From Cohnella fermenti (GTDB taxonomy: Bacteria > Bacillota > Bacilli > Paenibacillales > Paenibacillaceae), in NCBI RefSeq assembly GCF_004801405.1, contig NZ_SSOB01000035.1:1-64000 (forward strand): a stretch of 64,000 nucleotides of DNA, in the 5' to 3' direction. Of this stretch, positions 15,238-24,251 are shown in pieces. How positions within the stretch are numbered: position 1 is the stretch's first letter; each line of letters starts with the position of its first letter. The translations under genes were made by a program, and so were the position numbers. The notes under the pieces are model-generated. The model saw nothing but the letters and a program-made list of their open reading frames with translations, was not told the DNA's origin and did not search any database.

Positions 15238-16554
15238 TTAGTAGCCAAGCGCCTTCTTGGCGGCTGCCCACTTCTTGTTCAGCTCGTCGAACGACTTCTG
15301 CAGGTCCTTCGCCGTGATCAGCTCTTGGTCGACGGAGCCGGTTCCGATTGCGATCTCGGCCTTGTTCATGATCTCGTTGTACTTCGGATCGGTTGCTTCG
15401 CTCTCGATGAACGTCGGGTTAAAGGACTTGAACTCGGCGAGCTGCGGGCTCTCCGGAGTCTCGCTCTTGACGATCGGCATGAAGCCGGAGTCCGCTTGGT
15501 AGCCCGATTCCTTGACGAAGAACTCCACCCACGCATTAGCCAGTTCCTTGTTCTTGCTGTCCTTGCTCACGCCGACGAAGTAGTCGCCGCCCAGAGGAGC
15601 GTTGTACTTGCCGCTGTTGTCATACGGCAGCGGGAAGAAGCCGATATCTTCGCTGGCTGCGCCGGCGCCGATGACTTGCGGGATAACCCAGTTGCCGAGG
15701 AAGTACATGGCCGCCTTGCCGGATGCCACTTCGCCCTTCGACAGTTCCCAGTTGTTCGTGGACAGGTCCTTCTCGACCCAGCCCTTCTCGACGAACGTGC
15801 GAGCGATGTTGATCAGCGTGCCCCAAGGGCCGTCAACCGTGAACGGAGCGTCGCTCGTCAGCAGCGTGTCGGTCCACTTGGCGTTGCCCGCTACATAAGC
15901 GTAGGAGTTCTCGCCCCAGTTCGTGACCGGCCATTGAGCGCCGTAGTTCATGTACAGCGGAGTGAGGCCGGCGTCCTTCAGCTTCTGTGCCGCCGCATAC
16001 AGCTCGTCGAGCGTCGTCGGAACCTTGTCGATGCCGGCTTGCGCGAACGCCTTCTTGTTGTAGACGATGCCGTTCGTGTTGACGCCGGTCGTGATGCCGT
16101 AGCGCTTGCCTTCATAAGCCATGATGTCCGGGAAGTAGACATCGTCGAACAGCGAATCCGGAAGCGGCTCGTAATACTTCGACAGTTCGCTGACGGCCAG
16201 CCCGGAATCGAGCATGTTGACGTCGCCGGCTTCGCCCGTCGTGAGGCGCAGCTTGATGTCCGTCGCGTAGTTGGTCAGGCCTTCGAATTCGATCTTGGCG
16301 TTCGGATACTTCTCCTTGAACTTCGCGGCATACTTATCCATCGTGCCGTCGTTGACAAGGTCGGTGCGGTGCGTCAGCACCTTGATCGTTCCGCTCAGGT
16401 CGGAAGTCGCTCCGCCTTCGGAAGACGCGGAAGCGGAAGCCGACGGGGATACGGAAGGGGAAGCTTCGCCATTGTTATTGTTGTTGTTGCCGCAAGCTGC
16501 CAGTGCGGAAGACAGCAGAATCAGGGACATGACCGTTAATGCGCTTTTCTTCAT
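15238..16554 (-). CDS. Sugar ABC transporter substrate-binding lipoprotein
   Basis: This is a family-1 extracellular solute-binding protein of 438 residues. It has a lipoprotein signal peptide with lipobox SSALAAC (Cys near residue 21), then an Asn-rich and Ser/Ala/Pro-rich linker, then the binding fold (SGTIKVLTHRTDLVNDG...KYAAKFKEKYPNAKIEFEG). No permease is adjacent. The permease pair at 41455-43168 lacks a binding protein and has the same cre placement and a related inverted repeat in its regulatory region, so I infer that this gene completes that importer. The substrate is unknown; the neighbouring mannoside enzymes make beta-mannooligosaccharides a reasonable guess. Confidence 0.9.
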   Translation of the reverse strand: MKKSALTVMSLILLSSALAACGNNNNNNGEASPSVSPSASASASSEGGATSDLSGTIKVLTHRTDLVNDGTMDKYAAKFKEKYPNAKIEFEGLTNYATDIKLRLTTGEAGDVNMLDSGLAVSELSKYYEPLPDSLFDDVYFPDIMAYEGKRYGITTGVNTNGIVYNKKAFAQAGIDKVPTTLDELYAAAQKLKDAGLTPLYMNYGAQWPVTNWGENSYAYVAGNAKWTDTLLTSDAPFTVDGPWGTLINIARTFVEKGWVEKDLSTNNWELSKGEVASGKAAMYFLGNWVIPQVIGAGAASEDIGFFPLPYDNSGKYNAPLGGDYFVGVSKDSKNKELANAWVEFFVKESGYQADSGFMPIVKSETPESPQLAEFKSFNPTFIESEATDPKYNEIMNKAEIAIGTGSVDQELITAKDLQKSFDELNKKWAAAKKALGY

Positions 16555-16620
16555 CTAAACTCTACCCCCAGGTTAGAAGTGTGCGATGGTGCCTTCGTCA
16601 TTCCTCGGCGAGGACGACGT

Positions 16621-16634
16621 TGACATCGCTTACA
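16621..16634 (-). promoter_or_regulatory. cre site (CcpA) at the binding-protein promoter
   Basis: The minus strand reads TGTAAGCGATGTCA, a full match to the cre consensus TGWAANCGNTNWCA. It begins seven bases downstream of the -10 box, where CcpA binding would block transcription. Confidence 0.75.
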
Positions 16635-16641
16635 TGACTAC

Positions 16642-16670
16642 ATTATACGCTTTCCGGCAAGGGTTAACAG
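16642..16670 (-). promoter_or_regulatory. Promoter of the sugar-binding lipoprotein gene
   Basis: The minus strand reads CTGTTA (16665-16670), a 17-base spacer and a perfect TATAAT (16642-16647). The weak -35 suits an activated promoter; an inverted repeat lies about 20 bases upstream. Confidence 0.65.
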
Positions 16671-16688
16671 GCAACGCATTTGTTTTTA

Positions 16689-16710
16689 TTGTCATCAATT
16701 ATGATAACAA
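16689..16710. promoter_or_regulatory. 22-bp inverted repeat upstream of the binding-protein promoter
   Basis: TTGTCATCA-ATTA-TGATAACAA has arms matching at 8 of 9 positions. It resembles the inverted repeats upstream of the LacI gene (41381-41407) and the second histidine kinase gene (46786-46800). The regulator is unknown; the LacI protein at 40278-41345 is the nearest candidate. Confidence 0.5.
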
Positions 16711-16886
16711 ACAATAATTTTTAGTTTACAACCCCCTGCAGAGGAGCAAATACGCTCACCTGCAGAGGGCCGTTAGGGGAGCCATCCCGCTTATTCGCGA
16801 AACAGCTCGTCATTTGTTAGCTTCCGCTCGGCATCGATGCCGCCAGTCATGACGCCTTCAACCGCGCCGCCGCCGGCCCGACACCG

Positions 16887-18095
16887 TCAGCCTTGACGCT
16901 TCAGGAACGAGTACTCCGGCGACTGCATCCGCTCCAGGTTGGCGGCGATCAGCTTCGAACGGGTCTCGACGCTGGCGCGGGAGCGCAAGCCGTCCTCCGG
17001 CGTATTCGTCACGTAGTCGACGAGCTTGTCGACCGTCGTGGAAGCGACGTGCAGGCGGGTGTCGGAGGACGCGTAGTAGATGTACACGTCGCCGTTGTCC
17101 CGGGCGATGAGGCCGTTCGTGAACACGACGTTGGAGACGTCGCCGATGCGTTCGATTCCTTCCGGCGCGATCAGATGGCCGGCCGGCGCATGCGTCACCT
17201 TGCTCGGATCGTTCAGGTCTGTCATGAACGCGTAGATGACGTACCGCAGACCGGCGGCGGTGTTGCGCACGCCGTGCGCGATGTGCAGCCAGCCCTGCGG
17301 CGTCTTGATCGGCGCCGCACCCTGGCCGTTCTTCACTTCCTTGATCGTGTGGTAAACCTTCTCGTCCACGATCGACTCATGCGGCACAATCGCCGGATTC
17401 ATGCTGTCGGCAAGCCCCCAACCGATGCCGCCGCCGGCGCCCGTGTCGATGAAGCCGTCCTGCGGACGGGTGTAGAACGCATACTTGCCGTTAACGAATT
17501 CCGGATGCAGGACGACGTTGCGCTGCTGCGGCGACGGCGTCTTCAGATCGGGCAGGCGCTCCCACGTCTGCAGATCCTTCGTGCGGACAATGCCCCCTTG
17601 AGCGACCGCGCTGGAGGTGTCGCCCTTCGGCGCGTCCGGGTCCTTGCGCTCGGAGCAGAACAGGCCGTAGATGTACCCGTCCTCATGCTTCACGAGGCGC
17701 ATGTCGTACACGTTGATGTCCGGGTCCTCCGTCTCGGGCAGCAGCACCGGATAATCCCGGAAGCGGAAGCCTTCCGTCGGGGAATCGCTCTCGGCGACCG
17801 CGAAGAATGACTTGCGGTCGACGCCTTCCACCCGAACCATCAGATAGAACTTGCCGTCCAGTTCGATCGCGCCCGCATTGAACGCGGCGTTCACGCCGAT
17901 GCGCTCCATCAGGTAAGGGTTCGTCTCCGGGTTCAGATCATAGCGCCAGTACAGCGGCGCATGATCGGCCGTGACGACCGGGTGCTCGTGACGATAATAA
18001 ATTCCGTTGCCGGGAACGACAGCCGGATTCGGCCGCACGATCAATTCCTCTTGCTTCTCCGCCAAGCTCTTCAGTTGCTCCATCCATGCACTCAT
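16887..18095 (-). CDS. GH130 phosphorylase (beta-mannosyl-glucose phosphorylase type)
   Basis: GH130 enzymes cleave beta-mannosides with inorganic phosphate, releasing alpha-mannose 1-phosphate. This 402-residue cytoplasmic protein shows the five-bladed propeller pattern, with RPNPAVVPGNGIYYR at the start, AFNAGAIELDGKFYLMVRVEG, and NVYDMRLV, whose Asp lies in the position of the family's proton donor. Sequence features and the preceding 2-epimerase gene fit 4-O-beta-mannosyl-glucose phosphorylase, but other GH130 specificities are possible. GAGGGA lies before the ATG. It is the last gene of the GH113-epimerase-GH130 series, 34 bases after the epimerase. Confidence 0.88.
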   Translation of the reverse strand: MSAWMEQLKSLAEKQEELIVRPNPAVVPGNGIYYRHEHPVVTADHAPLYWRYDLNPETNPYLMERIGVNAAFNAGAIELDGKFYLMVRVEGVDRKSFFAVAESDSPTEGFRFRDYPVLLPETEDPDINVYDMRLVKHEDGYIYGLFCSERKDPDAPKGDTSSAVAQGGIVRTKDLQTWERLPDLKTPSPQQRNVVLHPEFVNGKYAFYTRPQDGFIDTGAGGGIGWGLADSMNPAIVPHESIVDEKVYHTIKEVKNGQGAAPIKTPQGWLHIAHGVRNTAAGLRYVIYAFMTDLNDPSKVTHAPAGHLIAPEGIERIGDVSNVVFTNGLIARDNGDVYIYYASSDTRLHVASTTVDKLVDYVTNTPEDGLRSRASVETRSKLIAANLERMQSPEYSFLKRQG

Positions 18096-18129
18096 TCCAG
18101 TATCCCTCTTCCCTTAGAAATTAATGCGT

Positions 18130-19359
18130 TTAGAACTTTATGCGTTCGAGCGCTTCGAAGCATGCCCGGCTGTTATGATAAGGACACTTCCACGCGCCTA
18201 CCTTCGGCTGGTTGTCCGAGCGAACCGGAACGCCCTCCTTCGTCACCTGCCAATGCCATTCGCCGCCTTCGCGGTCGCTGATGCAGTCGCGAATGAACGT
18301 CCAGCTTCGCTTCGCGGCCTCCAGATAGTCCGCCTTCCCGGACAACTGGTACGCATTCAGGAAGCCGACCATCGCTTCGGCCTGCGGCCACCAATCCTTC
18401 GTGTCGTCCAGATGATCGGCCCCGTCGAATTCGTTGTAGACGCCGCCGTCCTTGTCGACGCCTTGCTCAAGCGTCGCGCGCGCCATTGCAAGCGCCGCTT
18501 CCTTGACGCGAGGCAGAAGCGACTCGTCGCCGAGCACCTCGGCCGCTTCCCAGAGCAGCCAGCTTCCCTCGATGTCATGCCCGTAGGACACATGAGGCGT
18601 CTTGGATTGCCACTCGTCGTCGAAGAACAGCAGGAAGTGGCTTGTGCCCGCGTCGATAATTTTGTCCAGATGGACCTCGATCAGCTCCTTCAGCTTCGCC
18701 CGCAGCCCTTCCGGCTTCCATACGCGGTACAGGTTCGTGTACGCTTCGAGCACGTGCAGGTGCGTGTTCATCGACTTGCGCTCGTTCAGATCCTTGCCGC
18801 TCAGGCTCAGCTCGTCCGTCTCCGACCAGTCCCGGGCAAGAGCCTCCACGTAGCCGAGATGAACGGGATCGTAAGCGTGCTTCTCAAGCAGCCGATAAAT
18901 CTCCCCCGCCCAGGCGATTGCCTGCTTCGCTTCCTCGCCGCCCACGGCGCGAGCGAATTCGGCAAGCCCGTAAATAACGAACGCCTGCCCGTACACCTGC
19001 TTCTTGTCCGAAGTCGGACGGCCGTCAGCAGCGATCATCCAGTACAGCCCGCCGAACTCGTCGTCCCAGAACTTCTCGCGAAGGGCGGCGTATGCGCGCC
19101 TTGCCATCTCCGCATATTCATCATCCCGATAAGTGCGATAAGCGGCCGAAAAAGTCCACAAAATGCGAGCATGAAGCACCAATCCTTTGTCCGCATCCTC
19201 CACGACCCGCCCGTCTTGCTTGATCTCGCCGACGAACCCGAAGCGCTTCCGATCCACCGTGTTCTTGATCCAATAGCCCAGAATATTGTCCCTGAGCTCG
19301 CCCGTCAGTTCCTCGCGCCATCTTCCCAACGTCAGCTCATCCGAAGTCCGTTCCCTCAT
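18130..19359 (-). CDS. Cellobiose/mannobiose 2-epimerase (AGE family)
   Basis: This enzyme epimerises the reducing-end sugar of beta-1,4-disaccharides at C2; for mannobiose the product is mannosyl-glucose, the substrate of GH130. The 409-residue protein has the (alpha/alpha)6-barrel pattern of the N-acylglucosamine 2-epimerase family. The conserved histidines appear in MNTHLHVLEAYTNLYR, SYGHDIEGSWLL and WKCPYHNSRACFEA. A GAACGAGG site precedes the ATG. It starts 21 bases after the GH113 gene ends, so co-transcription is likely. Choice of cellobiose or mannobiose rests on context only. Confidence 0.9.
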   Translation of the reverse strand: MRERTSDELTLGRWREELTGELRDNILGYWIKNTVDRKRFGFVGEIKQDGRVVEDADKGLVLHARILWTFSAAYRTYRDDEYAEMARRAYAALREKFWDDEFGGLYWMIAADGRPTSDKKQVYGQAFVIYGLAEFARAVGGEEAKQAIAWAGEIYRLLEKHAYDPVHLGYVEALARDWSETDELSLSGKDLNERKSMNTHLHVLEAYTNLYRVWKPEGLRAKLKELIEVHLDKIIDAGTSHFLLFFDDEWQSKTPHVSYGHDIEGSWLLWEAAEVLGDESLLPRVKEAALAMARATLEQGVDKDGGVYNEFDGADHLDDTKDWWPQAEAMVGFLNAYQLSGKADYLEAAKRSWTFIRDCISDREGGEWHWQVTKEGVPVRSDNQPKVGAWKCPYHNSRACFEALERIKF

Positions 19360-19380
19360 CGCTGCCTCGTTCCCCTCTCG

Positions 19381-20331
19381 TTAGCGTTCGTTCTGCTGCC
19401 AACCGGTGTAATGCTCCCGCACGACCGCAGCCGCCTGCTTGCCGTACATGCAATAATCGTCGTTCGCGGACGCTTCGGAGGCGTCGTACAGCTTCGCGGG
19501 CCAATCCCACAGCATGAAGCCGCGCATCCATTCGCGCTTCGAGGTCGCCGCGAACATGTCCTCGTAGTACAGCTTCTGCGCTTCCTCCGAAGGACCGCCC
19601 GGCAAGGACCAGTCGTTCGGCCGGTGCGGAGAGCCCTCGCGGCTCGGACAGCCGGCTTCCATGAAGAAGAACGGCTTGTTCCACTTCGTCGCGACGGCTT
19701 CGATGCGATCAAGCTGCCGCTCCCACTCGCCGATCGGGTAGTAGCCGCTCGACGAGATGATGTCGACCGCGTCCCACCAGTTCACGTAGCCCTCCTGGTA
19801 CTTGTCGCAGTTGTACGTGAGCAGCCCGTCGTAGAGTGGCCGAACCTCGGCGATGAGCTGCCGCCACTCGCTCTCGCGCTTGTCGGTCTGCACCATCTCG
19901 CAGCCGATGCAAAACATCTCGCAGCCCTCTTCCTTCGCGATGGCCGCATAATGCTTGATGAATTCGCCGTAGGAAGCGAACCACTCCCGCCAGGACGGCT
20001 CTCCCGGAATCTCGTTGTCGAAGAAGCCGATATGCGCCCGCCATGTTCCGTTCGCGCAGTTGACAACCGGCTTCAGGCACACCTTAAGGCCGAGCGACTT
20101 CGCCTTGCGAATGGCCCAGCGCACCTCGTCGTCCGTCACGGTCGGCGCCTCGCGGAACGGAATCGTCGTGGCCTGCGGATGCTCCTGCAACGCCGACAGC
20201 GCGATCGCCGTCCAGTTGACGCCAAGCTTCGCCATCTCCTCCATCGAACGTTCGGCGGCTTCTCCCGTCCACGTGCCCCGGACGCCGGTCCAGCCCCACG
20301 TCATGCCGCATACTTTCTCCGTCCAACTCAT
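19381..20331 (-). CDS. GH113-like beta-mannanase
   Basis: The 316-residue protein has no signal peptide and so acts in the cytoplasm, probably on imported mannooligosaccharides. It looks like a clan GH-A TIM barrel of family GH113: MTWGWTGVRGTW near the N terminus, FCIGCEMVQT with a Glu in the acid/base position, SSSGYYPIGEW, and FFMEAGCPSREG with a Glu in the nucleophile position. AAGGAG lies before the ATG. It is the first gene of the mannoside operon, with a promoter at 20426-20453, and is divergent from the GH38 gene. Confidence 0.82.
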   Translation of the reverse strand: MSWTEKVCGMTWGWTGVRGTWTGEAAERSMEEMAKLGVNWTAIALSALQEHPQATTIPFREAPTVTDDEVRWAIRKAKSLGLKVCLKPVVNCANGTWRAHIGFFDNEIPGEPSWREWFASYGEFIKHYAAIAKEEGCEMFCIGCEMVQTDKRESEWRQLIAEVRPLYDGLLTYNCDKYQEGYVNWWDAVDIISSSGYYPIGEWERQLDRIEAVATKWNKPFFFMEAGCPSREGSPHRPNDWSLPGGPSEEAQKLYYEDMFAATSKREWMRGFMLWDWPAKLYDASEASANDDYCMYGKQAAAVVREHYTGWQQNER

Positions 20332-20665
20332 TTTCGTTTCACTCCTTGCCGCATTTTAAGTAAACCTAAAACGCAACTATTGTTAGTTATTTGTTTCTAA
20401 TTTCTAATAACATATCATCATCTGCATTGTATCACCGTAAGAGGAGAAGTCAATAACGAGAAGCGTCACGAACAAAAAATAACCGTTAGGCTCACCATCA
20501 TTGTTTGTTAGGGAGGCGGAACTCATACGGGAACAGATCGCTCGCAGATCAGCCGCCGGGTCGGGTTGGCCTAAATTTATAAAAAGTTGGCTTTTTTCCC
20601 GATTTTCCCGAGTTGCTGTCTGCGCTACGATTGTAATCAAATTCAGCTCGAACAGGAGGCGCAAC
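20332..20665. other. Divergent control region, GH113 operon and GH38 gene
   Basis: The left part carries an A/T-rich leader with TTGTTAGTTATTTG (20380-20393) and repeated TTTCTAAT, and the GH113-operon promoter. The right part is the leader of the GH38 gene, with another TTGTTA half-site near 20510. I could not place a confident plus-strand promoter; -10-like sequences occur near 20630. Confidence 0.5.
20426..20453 (-). promoter_or_regulatory. Promoter of the GH113-epimerase-GH130 operon
   Basis: The minus strand reads TTGACT (20448-20453), a 16-base spacer and TACAAT (20426-20431). The leader is about 90 bases long and A/T-rich. Confidence 0.65.
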
Positions 20666-23125
20666 GTGGCAAAGATACATCTTATCGGCAACGCTCATCT
20701 CGATCCGGTATGGCTATGGCAGTGGCAGGAAGGCTTCGCAGAGATAAAAGCGACGTTCCGCTCGGCGCTGGACCGGATGCGGGACTTCCCCGAATTCGTG
20801 TTTACCTGCGCATGCGCGGCTTACTACAAGTGGGTCGAGGAGAACGAACCCGCGATGTTCGCCGAAATTCAAGCACGGGTGGCGGAGGGCAGATGGGTGA
20901 TTGTCGGCGGCTGGTGGATTCAACCGGACTGCAACCTCCCTTCCGGCGAGTCATTCGCGCGCCACAGTCTGTACGGCCAGCGTTATTTCGTTGCCAAATT
21001 CGGACGAATAGCGAAAGTCGGCTACAACGTCGACTCCTTCGGCCATCACGGCATGATGCCGCAACTGCTGAAGAAGAGCGGAATGGACTATTACGTCTTC
21101 ATGCGGCCGCAGGAGCACGAGAAGCAGCTTCCGGCCAATCTCTTCTGGTGGGAGTCGGCGGACGGCAGCCGCGTCATGACGTTCCGGATTCCGGATGCCT
21201 ACACCGTGCGCGATACGGAGCAACTGACGCACCATATTCAGAAGCATGGGGAGATGGCAGAGGCGGAAGGTGCTCCGTATATGTCCTTCTATGGAGTCGG
21301 CAATCACGGCGGCGGCCCGACCGTCGCCAATCTGCTTGCGATCCGGGAACTGACGGAGAAGGGCTGCGGCGATATCGCCCTGAGCTCCCCCGATGCTTAT
21401 TTCGCGGAGGTCGCCGCGCTCGATCCTCCCCTGCCCGTCTTGCGAGATGAGCTGCAGATGCATGCAATCGGCTGCTACTCCACTCATTCCGAATCGAAAA
21501 AATACAATCGCAAAGCCGAACACCGCCTTCTCAGCGCCGAGAAGTGGTCAAGCCTGGCTCACCTGCTGCTCAACCTTCCTTATCCGAAGCAACAGTTGCT
21601 TGCAGCCTGGGAAAATGTCATGTTCAACCAGTTTCACGATATCATGGGCGGCTGCAGCATCAAGGAAGCGTTCGAGGACGCGCGGGAAAGCTACGGCGAG
21701 GCGCTGCATCTCGGGGCAAAGGCACTGAATGCGGCGATGCAAAAAATATCGTGGAACATCGGAACGATGAAACCGCAAGTGGCCGCTTTGAGCAAAGAAA
21801 AAGATTCGAAGCTATGGGAACAGGACGATCTGGGGGTCCCGTTCGTCGTGTTTAATCCATTGTCCTGGGAAGTCGAAGCTCTTGTCCAGGCAAACAAAAT
21901 GCTTGCCGGCGCAGAAGATGACACAGGCGCCCCATTGCCTGTGCAGAAGGTCCGTGCCTCGCGCATCGACTATGACGACAAATGGGATACGCTGTTTCCG
22001 GCGCGGGTGCCGGCGTTCGGCTACCGGGTGTTCTGGATGTACAGGGATAAAGCCGCCGCTGCGAAGCCATCGACTGGCATGCTGCGCGCGGAGCCCTATG
22101 CGTTGGAAAATACGTATATACGTCTGGAATTCGATGAAAGCCGCGGCAGCCTCACGCGCTTGTACGATAAACGGCCGAAGAAGGAAATGATAGCTGCGGA
22201 GGCGGCCGTTCCGATCGTGATTGACGAAACCGACAGCGACACCTGGGGACACGGGCTCGTCCGTTACCGCAATGAGATCGGCCGTTTCGCGGATGCATCG
22301 ATTCAAGTCATCGAGGAAGGGCCGCTTCGGGCTACGCTGCGAATCACCAGCCGTTACGGCGCATCGGTGTTGCGTCAGGACTTCTCGCTTCGTCACGATT
22401 CGCCGGACATCCAGGTTAAAGCGACGCTCGACTGGCGCGAGCGGCATCGCATGCTGAAGCTGTCTTTTCCCGTCCAGGCAAGCGAGCCCCAGGCTGTGTG
22501 GGAGATTCCGTACGGCTATATAGAACGCAAGACCGACGGGCAGGAGGTGCCCGGCCAGCAATGGGTGTCCGTAAGCGACCGCTTGGCCGAAGGGGGCGGC
22601 ATCGGCATTGTCAACGACGCCAAATATGGCTATGATGTACTTGACAACGATATCCGCCTCACGATTGTGCGCAGCCCCATCTATGCCGACCATTACGGCG
22701 AGCGCGACGATCTGGTCGAGTATATGGATCAAGGCATTCAGGAATTCTCTTACGGGATCATTCCCTATGCCGGGGACTGGCGGGACAGCGGCATTCCGCG
22801 CAAGGCCAACGAATGGAACGTCCCTCCCCTTGCGCTCTGGGAAACTTATCATGAAGGCCCGCTTCCGCAATCGGCCGAAGGCATCCGCGTCTCGGCGAAT
22901 AACGTCATCGCTGACGTCTTAAAGCAAGCGGAGGACGGCAACGGCTGGATCGTCCGCTGCCATGAAGCGGCTGGCCGGGCAACGAAGGCAACCATCGGGC
23001 TTCCGCTGCACGATCGCGAATGGAATGCGGACTTCGGCATATGCGAAGTGAAATCTTTCTTTATCCCCGAAGATCGCAGCGTGCCTGTCTCGGAAGTCGA
23101 TTTACTCGAATACGGAGCGAGGTAA
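20666..23125 (+). CDS. GH38 alpha-mannosidase
   Basis: GH38 enzymes are retaining, zinc-dependent alpha-mannosidases. This 819-residue cytoplasmic protein begins AKIHLIGNAHLDPVWLWQWQEG, with the metal-binding His and Asp, followed by the nucleophile region YNVDSFGHHGMMPQ. The middle domain (HSESKKYNRKAEHRLLSAEKW...NQFHDIMGGCSI) and C-terminal beta domains are also clear. The GTG start at 20666 has an AGGAGG site; 55 codons of open frame upstream have none. It is transcribed away from the GH113 operon, with AraC 33 bases downstream. It would trim alpha-mannosides, complementing the beta-mannan enzymes next door. Confidence 0.93.
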   Translation: MAKIHLIGNAHLDPVWLWQWQEGFAEIKATFRSALDRMRDFPEFVFTCACAAYYKWVEENEPAMFAEIQARVAEGRWVIVGGWWIQPDCNLPSGESFARHSLYGQRYFVAKFGRIAKVGYNVDSFGHHGMMPQLLKKSGMDYYVFMRPQEHEKQLPANLFWWESADGSRVMTFRIPDAYTVRDTEQLTHHIQKHGEMAEAEGAPYMSFYGVGNHGGGPTVANLLAIRELTEKGCGDIALSSPDAYFAEVAALDPPLPVLRDELQMHAIGCYSTHSESKKYNRKAEHRLLSAEKWSSLAHLLLNLPYPKQQLLAAWENVMFNQFHDIMGGCSIKEAFEDARESYGEALHLGAKALNAAMQKISWNIGTMKPQVAALSKEKDSKLWEQDDLGVPFVVFNPLSWEVEALVQANKMLAGAEDDTGAPLPVQKVRASRIDYDDKWDTLFPARVPAFGYRVFWMYRDKAAAAKPSTGMLRAEPYALENTYIRLEFDESRGSLTRLYDKRPKKEMIAAEAAVPIVIDETDSDTWGHGLVRYRNEIGRFADASIQVIEEGPLRATLRITSRYGASVLRQDFSLRHDSPDIQVKATLDWRERHRMLKLSFPVQASEPQAVWEIPYGYIERKTDGQEVPGQQWVSVSDRLAEGGGIGIVNDAKYGYDVLDNDIRLTIVRSPIYADHYGERDDLVEYMDQGIQEFSYGIIPYAGDWRDSGIPRKANEWNVPPLALWETYHEGPLPQSAEGIRVSANNVIADVLKQAEDGNGWIVRCHEAAGRATKATIGLPLHDREWNADFGICEVKSFFIPEDRSVPVSEVDLLEYGAR

Positions 23126-23158
23126 TCGAATATTAACGCGCTTAACTGGCAGCAAACC

Positions 23159-24004
23159 ATGCATGCATTAAAGCGGCTGACGATGAAGCCGATCCGGTAC
23201 AACGATTTGCTCGTGACGGTTGTCGACGCGTTGTCTGCCAGACACGGGACGGATTGGACGTTGACCGCTCACCGTCATCCTTGGTTTGAATTCAATTACG
23301 TAGCCGAAGGCGCTGTCTATACGTCGATCGAGGGGCAAGAATTCCGAATTGAGGCTGAACAGTGCTATTTGATTCCTCCCGGCGTTGCCCACTCGCACCG
23401 CAATGCCGAAGGAATCGGCGACGACGGCTTCTGCTTGCGCTTCCAGCTTGCCGAGCTGCCGTTCGCCTGCGAAGACGCTCCGGGGATTGCACCGGAGCTG
23501 ATTGGCGTCTTCCGCAAGCCGCGTCCATATGCGTTTGGACCGCAGTTGGGGCTTCCGCTTCTGCGCATCGGCAACGAAACAAGCGCATTCGGGGTGCAGA
23601 CGGCATTCCTGCAGTGGCTGTGCCGCTTGTTCGAAGAATGGAACGGCGATAACGCCTCGCCGGCTCCTCTGGCATACGGTCACGATCCGTTCGTGCAGCA
23701 GGTCGCTCTTTATATGGAAGAGTATTATGCGTCCGGCTTTAAAGTACAGGAGCTTGCCGACGCGCTGCACATGAGCTATCGCAATTTGTCCCGGCGGTTC
23801 AAACAGCAAACCGGCCTATCGTTGATCGAGAAGCTGAACGATATTCGCATTGCCCGCGCCAAGAAGCTGCTGCTCGAGTCCGACTTGACACTGCGCGACA
23901 TTGCGGCCGCTACCGGCTTCGACAACGAATTCTACTTCTCCAACCTTTTCCACCGCGTCGCCTTAACGAGTCCCGGACAGTTCCGCAAGAGCGCTAAGGA
24001 ATGA
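23159..24004 (+). CDS. AraC-family regulator with cupin sensor domain
   Basis: The protein of about 280 residues has an N-terminal cupin-type sugar-sensing domain (HRHPWFEFNYVAEGAVYTSIEGQEFRIEAEQCYLIPPGVAHSH) and a C-terminal AraC DNA-binding domain with two helix-turn-helix segments (VQELADALHMSYRNLSRRFKQ and LRDIAAATGFDNEFYFSNLFHR). Neither the first ATG nor the one eight codons later has a clear ribosome site, so the start is uncertain. It follows GH38 closely and probably regulates the mannosidase and the divergent mannoside operon. Confidence 0.88.
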   Translation: MHALKRLTMKPIRYNDLLVTVVDALSARHGTDWTLTAHRHPWFEFNYVAEGAVYTSIEGQEFRIEAEQCYLIPPGVAHSHRNAEGIGDDGFCLRFQLAELPFACEDAPGIAPELIGVFRKPRPYAFGPQLGLPLLRIGNETSAFGVQTAFLQWLCRLFEEWNGDNASPAPLAYGHDPFVQQVALYMEEYYASGFKVQELADALHMSYRNLSRRFKQQTGLSLIEKLNDIRIARAKKLLLESDLTLRDIAAATGFDNEFYFSNLFHRVALTSPGQFRKSAKE

Positions 24005-24251
24005 TTAAGAAAAATGCCTAACGGCGTCCTTTGAGTGCGAGCGGGAGAGGAGACCTAATGCCGCCAGAGGGGGAGAAGGTGCGGGGGGAGGCGTTGCCGC
24101 GTACCGGATGCCTGGCAAGCTGATCGCTAGGCGTTGGGTGCGGCGCTCCTCTCCCGTTCCGTGAGCCCATTTGGCAGGGAGGACACCGCCGGCCTTTGCC
24201 CTCTGATCCGCCGGCTCTTGCCCTCTGATCCGCCGGCTCTTTTGCGATTTT
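24005..24251. other. AraC-SDR intergenic region, left part
   Basis: An 11-bp inverted repeat (CGGGAGAGGAG near 24041 and its complement near 24146) encloses about 95 bases with further short complementary segments. At 24189-24241 a 22-bp unit, CCGGCTCTTGCCCTCTGATCCG-like, is repeated about 2.4 times in tandem. No gene was recognised. Array locus D follows directly. Confidence 0.5.

Larger units (their letters stand above)
16555..16886. other. Regulatory intergenic region between binding-protein and GH130 genes
   Basis: The left half holds the promoter, cre site and inverted repeat of the binding-protein gene, listed separately. At about 16740-16775 the sequence CTGCAGAGG occurs twice. At about 16790-16850 the minus strand can encode a 19-residue peptide ending ERKLTNDELFRE that has no ribosome site; it may be the worn end of a former gene. 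Nothing else was recognised. Confidence 0.5.

Noticed and set aside
16790..16850. Small gene between the binding-protein and GH130 genes
   Set aside because: Only 19 codons, no ribosome site and no recognisable similarity; kept only as a possible gene remnant.
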